Source: Scolanthus callimorphus
Taxonomy: Eukaryota; Cnidaria; Anthozoa; Actiniaria; Edwardsiidae
Length of the DNA stretch: 64,000 nt
Reading direction: 5' to 3'
NCBI GenBank assembly: GCA_033964015.1
Contig: JAWWUD010000099.1
Location: forward strand, 310,001-374,000
Shown here piece by piece: positions 22,501 through 32,081 of the stretch. Every line of letters begins with the position of its first letter. Position 1 is the stretch's first letter. Position numbers and translations under genes: made by a program. Under the pieces are notes generated by a model. That model worked only from the letters and a program-made list of their open reading frames with translations, was not told the origin of the DNA and made no database searches.

Positions 22501-25500
22501 CTATTTATCAGATTGCATATAATGGTGCTCTTAAGAGGGATTTCACATCTGTTTTCTCGCTTCTTTTCCCGGGAACATTGGGAACATTTGGCGGGTAGTT
22601 TCAAAAAATCTCGCGCAGGTGCTCATGGGAAGACTGACAGACCTCCTCTTCTCTGGATCATAGGATTCCGGATCGTTCGCGCGCCAATCAGAGCGCGCGA
22701 TTTGATAGATTTCGGACCGCTAAAAAAGTTTTATCTGGTTGAGAGATGCCATGGGTTAATAACATACCTCTTCGGTAATAATCAGATCAATATCCACGTT
22801 GGCATGTATAAAGTCTCCATCTGTGCTGCGTCGAACGGTGCCCTTGATTCCATGAGACAATGCTCTTTCGTGTGTTGGAAGATGGCGTTGGGCTCAAGGT
22901 ACTTTGTGTTTCCTGGGTTCTTCTTGTTGGTCTTGATCCAGCAGATGTCTTCACAGCGACGAAAACCCCACTTGCGCAGACACTAAACCAGAAACACGAA
23001 CTTAAATGTAAGGGTATTGATCTCTAAAGGCGGGCGAAAAAATTGATCAAGTTTTGAAATACTTGTAACAACACTATTTAGAATAATAATCTTCTCCCTC
23101 GAATTGCAACATTATTTCAAATCAGTGTGAATTCTCAGCAATCTAAATCAAAATCGCATCGTGATCAAAATTGTGGCGATCGCGCAGAATTGGCATACGA
23201 GGCACAAAATCGGTCAACTTACTTGTCGCGCCAACATTGTTGCGTTGCAAGTCTAATATTTGTTGCTCATTTTTCATCAAATTCACAACTTGTTGCGCAA
23301 CATTTTGTTTTGATCATACATGCGAGCCCAAGGCGGATTTTGCCCCTTAGCGTCTCATTTCTACTGACAAATCAACTTGAATTGTAGGCACAATTTTGCG
23401 CGCCAGGTTGTGTTTGGTGAAAAACGAGCAACGAAGTCAGAAATATTTCTGGCTCAAAGTAGACCCGCGCTCTACATCGCGCAACATGTGGCGCGAGATG
23501 AAAAATGTTAATGTTAAAGTTAATGTTGCGCGACAAGTTGAGGGATTGTTTGCCTCGTATTTCCCCGGCTTTACACTAGCAATCTTCGCGAGAAAAATCG
23601 TATGCGGGTGCCTATTTTCTCAACTACTGTACTTTTGCAAGCCCACCTTTCTTCCTTCTTTAAGACCTTCATGAGAGCCACACCAGATAAATATAAAAGA
23701 TCTCTGGGCAGCCACGTCTTCAATATCCAACTTCATGATCTAAACCAAGGTGAAAGATACAGCGTCAAACAACCAAAAATATATAGCAAAATTTAAAATT
23801 ACTGCCTTAACATACACAACCTCATTATGAACGAGCGCATTGCTCATACATAGGCAATTAGTGTATAAATAAACTATTATCCTGCAAAATTGTTCAATGA
23901 ATGAGTGACACAGTCCTGAGTTAGCTAAATCAGACAATATTCTGATTCTTCAAAATTGAGCAGAATAATGGTTTTCAGCACAAAAACATCCCAGAAAAGA
24001 TTTACTATTTTAAATACATAACAACTATTTTTTAAGAGCTCAAATAAATGTGGCTCAAATGACAGATATGGCAGGATATAATATGTAATGTGCATAAGAT
24101 GGACAATGGCCATAATTTGGCAATACATCCATGTGCAGACTAATAAAACTTTATTAACTACAGGCACAAGAATTTAAATAAATTAACTTGTGGCTCCTTA
24201 TCACATACGTCATCCCATGTCCATGGCTTCAAGTTGAAGGAAACTCCTGCATGCCTTCTCTGGTATTCCTCTAGAGGGGGGTCCACTAATATCACGTCAA
24301 ATTTATTATCCAACTCATGTAATGGGAACATCTCAAGATCGCATCTCATGTACCTGAAAAAACACACAAAATGCTTGCTGAAACAACATGAAATGCTTGA
24401 TGAATCTCAATATAGAACCAACATTGTATATTGATGTCATAGCTGCCCACCCTACCCAATTTGAGTTTATTGGCTACTACCATTTTCAAGCGACATCTCA
24501 GGGATGGCCGAACAGTTTTCAAAGTGTGTGTGTGGGATGGGGGGGAGGGGGGGGGGGGGAGGACGGGGGGCAAGGTGTGGGGGCTGAGTTTAGTGAAAAT
24601 TTATGAAAACTTGGCGAAATGTGGGGGTCTAAAGCCCCATAGCCCCACCGGCTCCCCCGTCAATGCATTTTGATGGCTTTGTATTCCTATACAAAGTGCA
24701 ACTTTATGCCAAATAACACAGGAGCAGAACAAGAAGTTTAGGGAGGAGAACTTCACCAAAGGCGGTGACACATTACCTGTATATGAAACATGTTGCATAG
24801 GATAACACTAACATCCAAATCCAATGTGCTTCAACGTATTTTCTTATAAAATTTTAACTGGTAACATGTGTTTCTCTTACATGGGTGGCGTTGCTCTCTG
24901 TGCGATAATCTCATCTTTCAATCTAATGAGCTCTCTCAACTTAGGGTACTCTTCAAACCGATCTGCCAGCCCTGTCAAATGAAAAACAAATTTCTTTACA
25001 ACATGGAATATACAATAAAAAATAATAGCTTCAGGAGGCTAGATTCCACTAAGAAAATAGCATTTAAAAAAGCAATTTTGCATGAGTTGCACCATGAAAA
25101 TTGGCTGAATCTACCAACTGAAGCTTTGAATTTGCTAGAATCATATGACATTTGTCCTCAAATTTGATACAAAAGAGAATAATCATATGATTTCTTAGAA
25201 AATGTGGGATACTTGGAATACTTGAGTTACCATCTAATTTTCAAGAACTTCCAGGATGAGGGAAAAAATCAAAAAGAATTGAAGGTAAATGACAAAAAAG
25301 TGACATGAGCAGGTACCAGACTTAGACATTATAGGAAATGAATATTTAAACCATGTATGAAACATTTACAACAACAAGAGAAAGACAGTGAACATTACAA
25401 CTACATTGCAACTAGAATGTGAGATGGTACATGCACATGAGAAACACTTGGACAATTAGAACAGTCTTTGAAACATATTTGCGATATTTAGATCCCCCCT

Positions 25501-28410
25501 ACTGGTAGCTTACCAACATCTCTGATAAAGTTCTGAGGTCGCTGCCCAGTATCAACAAAATGTTGACAATAGTCATTGTGCGGATTTGCACTCTGGGTGC
25601 CCTGGAAGAAATAATTTCATAACAAACTTTTATTATTAATTACAAACTTAGGGGAGCACATAGGGGAACACCCTATGTTGGGGGCAAGGGTGCTTGTTGT
25701 ACCTTTAAGGGAGTAAAATCAGGCCTCAGGCCTCTGGTACCTTCTAGGGGGTAAAATTCAAAAACATGAAGGTACCTCTTGGGGGTCTGTTCTAGCAAAC
25801 CAAGCAACAATGGTTTTATTGATATCAGTCACTTGTTGGTACCTTTTAGGGGTCAAAATCGAAAGTTCCCAACTAGCACCCCACCCAAAAAATAGGGAGT
25901 TTCCCAGGGCAACCAATTGCATTTACAGTGTAACAAGTGCTCTGTTGTTAATTACTACCTTCAAGAAATGACTAGAGTCCTTGTACTCTTCTTCAATAGG
26001 GACATATGCACCATCCTCTTCACCATCACCCTGGAAGTAAAAGTTAAAATTTTAGGTGATTCCAATACAGACTTTCCATTTACCTCAAATTTCTAGTTTA
26101 AACTGAGAAAACACATAAATGATTTTTTTTCCTACAGGGCGTGGTAACAAATTCTGCATTCTAATTGGTTCTTAGATCATGCTCATGGCCCGGGAGGTAC
26201 TCCCAAAATGTTTGTACGGTGATGCTCAGCCCAGATTCTGGACCTCTTACCCTTCTTTATACCAATACCAAAGCCAAAAAAGGTACCCCTTTCTTATACC
26301 AAGCCTGAAAAAGGTACCCCTTTCTTATACCAAAGTGGCTTTGTGCTCTGTTAAAAAGGAAACGGTTTTGCTCCTGCGTTGCGCCGTTGAAAAAAACAGT
26401 GAAATACAGACCCTTTTTTATACCAAAATTGTAATTTTCCCCTTCTTTATACCCAGTCCAGCCTGAAAACCCTTACCCCTTTCTTATACCCAGCCCGAAA
26501 ACCCTACCCCTTTCTTATACCTCCAGCCTGAAAACCCTACCCCTTTCTTATACCTCCAGCCTGAAAACCCTACCCCTTTCGGGCCGAGCATCCCTGTATA
26601 GTCCAATATAGGGAGTACCCCTCCCGGGGCTCACAGCAACATTTTCCTATCTTTGACCTAGGTCACTGTAACCATTTGCGCATGCTTGTTTTCATCTGAG
26701 AAATCAAATATTAGAGTTGGAAACAAAGTTATTTACCGGCTTTAGGTCAGTTCAGTTCAATTCAAGTTTATTACACACTCGTTACATCAGTTACTTACAT
26801 TGTTTAGAAGTGCACATATATATAAAAGTCTGTATAGGGAAAAACTGTGACCTCGGCCTGGAAATTGTTGACCTCAGCCTCTTGGTACAGTTTTCCCTAT
26901 CCTGACCTGCTAGCCGGTAAATAACATATATCAGTATATGTATGTTAAACAATTATAATTTTCAATTTCATGCTCATTGCTACCTCCTTGTTTTTCTTGT
27001 CCTTATCTTTGGCTTGTACTAACAACTGAAAAGAGGAATGTAAATACACTCAATATTAGTCTCCAAAGGACCTGTGCTCAAAGTGAAATGTTCTCTGTAG
27101 TATTATCAAGGCACACTGATTAAGGATACATGTACATACATGCCTTTAGAGTGGTTTTCATCCGACTGTGAAATAGATACTAACCAAATAGGCACTACTA
27201 TACACTATGAAAGTAATTTTTATTGTATTCTCCTTTTTAATTATGACTAGTAGACACTATTAAACACTGACTATTAGTTTTTGTTTCACAGCCGGATGAA
27301 AAACCACTCTATGAAAATCAGTATGTGGGATATAAAATTATTCTGTGAACTCTATACCAACTAACAAACCTTGGTTTGGCTTCCATCAATCAATCAAGTG
27401 AACAGCTCTGGGTGATTTCACACAGGCTTTGAGAGGTTTTTTGAACTTATAAGGACTAGCTGGGCTTAAAAACCAAATTTTCCACTATAAAAAGCAAAAT
27501 GGACAGAAACTAAAATGCAGCTTGATATTCAGAAATCTAAAGTGGAGGTCACAGAATTATGAAAATTCCAGAAACCACAGAATCGTTCCCTGATTGTCTA
27601 CCACCAAAGCCTCCCACTAGCCATCAAGACAGAGCTATATCAACAAGAATGGTCCTTACCCTTGGTGCAGCAACTGGTATCCAGGCAGACCAGATTTTGC
27701 CATGTCCACTGCCTGTCGCTTGGCTGCTGGTTCGCCAATCTCACCCTCGTCACTGGCATTGCCTTCGGTTACTGTCAGTTTCTGCTCAGGCTCACTTTTA
27801 TTACCAAGCAGCTCTCCTATGTTGTTAGACCCTGATGCACCCAACTAGGAAATGAAAACAACTTAGGTCGAACACAGGACCCGACACTGTGACCATATTG
27901 TCACCAATGGCGACTAAATTTAGGGCTTGGCGACCAAAATTTTGAAGCTAGTCGCCAAATGGCACCCCATCTTTCTAACTTCAGCTGAGATCCACGCTTA
28001 CGTGGCGACTAAATATTGCTTTTTTGCGACTAAATTTGTTTGAATTGGTCGCCAATGGCACCTAGCGAAAAAAGTTAATGTCGGGCCCTGGGACACCTTG
28101 GCAAGATCTTGGCTAGAGACTCTAGCCAGAGTTGGCATACTGGTGGGGGTCATCCTTCGAATCCCTCCTAGCCTCAAACATATTGCAAGGGAAACGAGCA
28201 AAGGATAGAATGTTGCCTAATTCGTTTTCCAATATTTGTCAGAGTAGAGTGACAGCTAGCATAACCGCATGATATTCGACAATTTGTCGAAGTCAATGAC
28301 AATGTCACTGTCAGAGCCGAGTTTCTTGCCCTATTTTTTTGTACCTGCTGAGCAAGGAGCTGCCTTCGTAGCTTGGACCTCTCTCGTATGCCTTTAAGTC
28401 TGTCCCCCAT
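19571..28410 (-). CDS. METTL14: METTL14, N6-adenosine-methyltransferase non-catalytic subunit (two single-base frame breaks)
   Basis: METTL14 pairs with METTL3 in the nuclear m6A writer, where it binds RNA and supports the active subunit. Eleven minus-strand exons: 28345-28410, 27660-27844, 26984-27025, 25959-26030, 25514-25601, 24881-24971, 24209-24353, 23647-23739, 22768-22982, 20275-20386, 19571-19881, about 473 residues (human 456). Family landmarks in order: [14 protein letters not shown] at the start, [93 protein letters not shown], then an RGG-rich tail from about residue 425. The usual EPPL reads DPPL here (about 206-209). Exon 22768-22982 is one base short at 22850-22851 (GG for GGG), and exon 27660-27844 has the wrong end phase unless one A is added at 27695-27698. 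Both look like sequencing indels. Confidence 0.96.
20411..20687 (+). repeat. Dispersed ~270-bp repeat, copy 1
   Basis: Begins ATTTAGCCAATGGCTAAAAT and ends near GGCCTTCGGTCGCTAAGCAG. An inverted copy lies at 40648-40907, sharing GGAGCTC, CCCGCC, GGTTGCCTGTGGTA and CCTATGGTGCTCCGCTCTG. It lies in a METTL14 intron. Confidence 0.75.
20830..21277 (-). pseudogene. Unidentified ORF nested in a METTL14 intron, frame interrupted
   Basis: Not recognised. On the minus strand an ATG at 21277 opens a 25-codon frame ([14 protein letters not shown]...) that hits TAA at about 21200. A second frame, open from that point to a TGA at 20830-20832, reads [20 protein letters not shown] and continues for about 120 residues of ordinary soluble-protein composition with many charged residues. 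Joining them needs one base removed or two added, unlike the single-base losses elsewhere in this window. It lies in a METTL14 intron on the same strand, between two repeats. It could be a small gene with a sequence error, a decayed retrocopy, or chance. Confidence 0.35.
21286..21361. repeat. Foldback element with GTTATTTACCG end
   Basis: GTTATTTACCGGCTCGGAGG at the left and CGGTAAATAT at the right, with GGTCCGGA/TCCGGACC pairing inside. The end resembles the element at 26728-26925. Confidence 0.55.
24528..24570. repeat. G-rich low-complexity tract
   Basis: Runs of G interrupted by single A or T. It lies in a METTL14 intron and has no coding meaning; it may form quadruplexes. Confidence 0.6.
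26187..26630. repeat. Inverted-repeat element with an internal ~33-bp tandem array
   Basis: GGCCCGGGAGGTACTCCC at the left pairs with GGGAGTACCCCTCCCGGGGC at the right. The interior is a head-to-tail array of a ~33-bp unit containing TACCCCTTTCTTATACC, more uniform towards the right end. It lies in a METTL14 intron. Confidence 0.75.
26728..26925. repeat. MITE with TIR GTTATTTACCGGCT
   Basis: GTTATTTACCGGCT at the left is exactly inverted as AGCCGGTAAATAAC at the right of a 198-bp element; adjacent AGGTCAG/CTGACCT also pairs. Confidence 0.75.
27147..27310. repeat. MITE with TAGAG(T/C)GG ends, copy 2
   Basis: TAGAGTGGTTTTCATCCGAC at the left and GGATGAAAAACCACTCTA at the right; related to 18101 and 56349. 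It lies in METTL14 between exons 2 and 3. Confidence 0.75.
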
Positions 28411-28641
28411 TGTACAATGCTAAAGCGAACGACAGTAAACTCAAAATATTATGTGAAAATTCATGTCGAACAATTGAAGCAAATGCACGCATCCAATATG
28501 GCGACTCACTGCGGGCGCTTGGGCATCAGCGGCAACTCTGTCAGACGCGGTCTTCCTGTGCTTTGGAACATCCAAAATGGCGGCATAGCAGTGGTGCTTC
28601 GAAACTCTTATAAAATGTAGGCCTATAATAAACATACAGTA
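28411..28641. promoter_or_regulatory. Probable bidirectional promoter of METTL14 and the vezatin-like gene
   Basis: The two ATGs face away from each other across 231 bp. Two YY1-type motifs are visible: CAATATGGCGAC at 28494-28505 and AAAATGGCGGC at 28574-28584, and no TATA box is seen. Such compact TATA-less divergent promoters are common for housekeeping genes. Shared regulation is inferred from the layout. Confidence 0.65.
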
Positions 28642-30749
28642 ATGGATGAAGACGACGAGGATGTGGTATTCTCTAACTCTCCACTGGACCAGTATTTGAA
28701 GGATGTTGGGTTTAATGATTTCGAGTCTGAGCCGTTAAACATTCGAGGTCCAAGTTGGCAAGAGTCAGAGAACGGGAACTTGGTCGCCACTAGAAGAACT
28801 AGAAATGAACGACATGCAAAAGACGAGACAGAAAGTAGCTTTCTAGGCGTATAAAACAAACATTAGCCAATCCTGAACTCTGGCAATCTAAAGAAATCAG
28901 ATCTCAAAAGAAAGAGTATGTAGAAGTTGTCATGAAGTCGGACATTGTGAATGTTGATGACCGGGGCTTTCTACAAAGATTCGATCCCGACTTTTTCGAA
29001 GATGAAACAGCTGACTATCACGAGCAAAAGTTACCGCACTCTCTTCGGAAACAGGCCCTGCATCAGGACGTGTTTGCTCTTAAAATTGTGTCGGCAGGCT
29101 TGTTATCTTTCTCTGTCTGTCTTGGAGTAATACTACACATACTGTTTCCTTCACTGACATCTAAAGCAGTCAATGAGTACCTTGCTACTGCTATTAACAC
29201 GTTGCTTATAGTGGCAATGCCTCTTGCATTTATCCTTTGGGAGGTACAGCACAAGTGGCATAAATTTGCAAGTCTACATGCTACTCATATTAAGGTTCTC
29301 CAGGACTACTGCAACACCACTAAATCCTTTCTTTTACGGACCAGAAAATGTATTAACCTTATCCAGGAAGTGGAGTTGATATCAAGGGGTCAAACATTTG
29401 TTGGTACAGGGATGCCAATCGGGAGGAATATTACAGATGAAAGCTCAAAGAAAATTTACCCAATGTTAAGGCACTATGTATTAGAAAATCTAAATGCAGT
29501 ATTTGCACAATCCTGTGCTGAGGTTAATATTCTGGTAGAAAGCTGCCCAAGGTGTCCTGAATTAGTTAATGTATTTACCACAATATCAACAGCCTCAATG
29601 GAGACCCTTGGACTTGATGATTCAGATGAAGAGTCAACACATTACTTGAAAACCTTATTATCTGTAACAGCTTGTCAACAATCTGAGTTCCTGAGTTACT
29701 TTCTGTTCTCTCTATCTGACAAAGCACAAGACACAGGCAGGGGTGAATACTTGAACAAACATTTGACTGCATTTGATAGCCCTCTGAAGGTTGTTACAAA
29801 TTCCCTAAGGTCCCTTGAGAGGAGTTATCATTTGCACAATTGTGCTGTAAGCTTCTCTGGCAATGATGGTTCTAACAAGAAAAGGTGGGAGCCAAAACCT
29901 CAAAGCCAATGGACTCCATTTTACACTGCTCTACACAGTCTCAAGCTTCACCTGAAAGCTGGAATTACTAAAGTCCAAAGTCTACAAGAAAAGATCACTG
30001 AAATGCAATCTGTCAATGACACAGAAAGCAGAGAATACAGTGAGATGGAAGCTGAACTCAGTCTTATCAAAGGTGAGCTGAACTCTGCTACATCTTGCAT
30101 TGAGGAAGGTCATTATAGACTCAATGTAATGTTTGGAAAAGTTGACACTATTGGAAACAATTCTTCTGATGCTGATCCAGCTGTTGATGACATTCAATGC
30201 ACAGATGATGAGGTAACAGAGTTGACGGCAACAGCAGAAGATGAAGGAGACTATGTATTAGAGGCTTATACTGACACCTTTGATGAGGTGGCAGATGATC
30301 AGCCAATTCTGACAAAGGAGGATTTGGAGAGGGAGAGTCGAGCAAGAGAAGAGAACAAACATCTCTTGGTGGAACTGAAAAATGTTCTACACACAAAGTC
30401 CAAGGACCCCCTTATTTCAGAAGAAGGATTTGTCAAGCCAAGCAAGAAACCAGTTCTTAGTTACACAGAAAACCAGAGTTGTTTAGGAGGAGCTTCAAAA
30501 CATGGACAAAATGCAAAAGAAGCTGGCTACTCTGAATTGGAAGGAGACAAACGTTTACCAGATGATTTATCAATTCAAGAAGCATATAGCACTGGTAACT
30601 GGCAGCAGATTGGTCTACCTGTTTTGCAGCCTAAATACCACAATGAAGAGTCAGCTGTTGCATTCTCTGCGGCAGCCATGGCTGCTGTTAGGTCAAGGTC
30701 AATGGGAATGATAGAAGAACAATTTGGGTCTGATGATTCAGATGAGTAG
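28642..30749 (+). CDS. VEZT: Vezatin-like adherens-junction membrane protein, intronless, one frame break
   Basis: Vezatin is a two-pass membrane protein linked to cadherin-catenin junctions and myosin VIIA. The start DEDVVFSNSPLDQYLKDVG matches the family N-terminus. Further on are two membrane segments (about residues 115-175), the conserved RKCINLIQEVELISRG, LHSLKLHLKAGITKVQSL and EENKHLLVELKNVL stretches, and a C-terminal AVAFSAAAMAAVRSRSMGM with EEQFG. The reading frame changes at about 28844: the first frame stops at 28852-28854, while the second is open from 28839 and reads on as SRRIKQTLANPELW. One extra base, probably a T beside the TTT at 28840-28842, joins them into about 702 residues. 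Human vezatin is about 779 residues and multi-exon; here I see no intron. No polymorphism data exist to separate error from real damage. Confidence 0.9.
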
Positions 30750-31604
30750 TGTAAACCTGCATGCAAATGGGTGCAACAAATTTCAACACTGTGGGCCTAA
30801 CAATGTTTGGAGTTGTTTGTGGGCCTGTTTGGTTTTTGAGCAAACAGATGCAAGAATATCATTAGAGCTAACATTCTCCTTTGATAATTGCTTCTAAATG
30901 TATGTGTCAAGCTCTGGGCTGTTCAATTTTTATCTGTTACCTATTACCTATTGAGGAACCTGGAATTTCCACAGGGATTGTTGCATTGACCCTGGAATTT
31001 CCACAGTTGTTGTTGTTTTTGACCCTGGAATTTCATGGGGCCATTCATCTACCCTAGAATGTCCACAGGGTATTCATTTGCAACTTTGAATTTCCACAAG
31101 GATCACAAGAGAATGTGGAATTTCCACAGGGGTTGCTTCAAATTCCCACAGGGAGTATGAAGGAGCCTGGAATTTCCAATGGGTAGAGCAATTTTTTGTG
31201 TGCTAATAATAATATGACGTTACTTCGGAGGGTATCATTAAACAGTTTGTAAAACTGAACACGAGCTAATAAAAAGATAGTCAGCATTTCTTTTATTAAA
31301 TTTTTATTGAATATCAAATCATGATGTATGATCTACAACTCTACAAAACTACAGCTGCACTTTGGTCTGATCTCAGTTGACCACGCGGCTTGATGGATCA
31401 AAACAGTGGAACATCGAAAATGAAAGAATTTTGTAAACAAAACTCGAAAAAAAAATGTGGATGATATCCCAACTGCGTAACACCTGATGCATGTGTATCG
31501 TCTGTCTTGCACGTCTTTGGCAGAGTTATAGGTCACTTGTAGAAGCAAGCACACTCTTGTTAGTGTGCTGTACCTATTTGTTACTAGCATGTCTAGATAA
31601 ATAT
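30750..31604 (+). other. 3' flank of the vezatin-like gene
   Basis: No coding region. Holds a degenerate tandem array of GGAATTTCCACAGGG-like units (30955-31180) and AATAAA at 31268-31273, a plausible polyadenylation signal for the vezatin-like gene. Confidence 0.5.
30955..31180 (+). repeat. Degenerate tandem repeat of CTGGAATTTCCACAGGG, copy 1
   Basis: About eight imperfect units spaced 25-40 bp apart. The inverse orientation of the same array occurs at 37995-38213, including the flanking GAGGAACCTGGAATTTCCAC. Confidence 0.75.
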
Positions 31605-32024
31605 GGGCCTAGCCTAGTGTCTATCAATGTCTGAATATTTACAACTATTTGCAATTGGGCCTAGCCCAGTGTCTATCAATTTCTCACGATATACAACTAT
31701 TTACAATTGGGCCTAGCCCAGTGGCTCTCAATTTCTGAGGATTTGCAGCTATTAACTATTGGGCCTAACCCAGTGTCTGTCAATTTCTCACGATATGCAA
31801 CTATTTACAATTGGGCCTAGCCCAGTGTCTATCAATTTCTGATGATACACAACTATTTACAATTGGGCCTAACCCAGTGTCTATCAATTTCTCACGATAT
31901 ACAACTATTTGCTTATTGGGCCTAGCCCAGTGTCTATCAATTTCTGACGATTTGTAACTATTTACTATTGGACCTAGCCCACTGTCTCAAATTCGGACGA
32001 TTTACAACTGGGACTAGCCCATTG
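31605..32024. repeat. 52-bp satellite, about eight copies
   Basis: GGGCCTAGCCCAGTGTCTAT starts each unit; starts at 31605, 31657 and 31709 give a 52-bp period, decaying towards 32024. It lies between the convergent 3' ends of the vezatin-like gene and the gene at 32082-33554. Confidence 0.9.
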
Positions 32025-32081
32025 TCTTTTTGCCAGGAGTGGCAATTTTGAATTTCTTGGCATGCTGTACTATTGCCGCTT

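Noticed and set aside
31605..32024. CRISPR-like regular repeats
   Set aside because: Units are head to tail with no distinct spacers, and the DNA is eukaryotic; it is a satellite.
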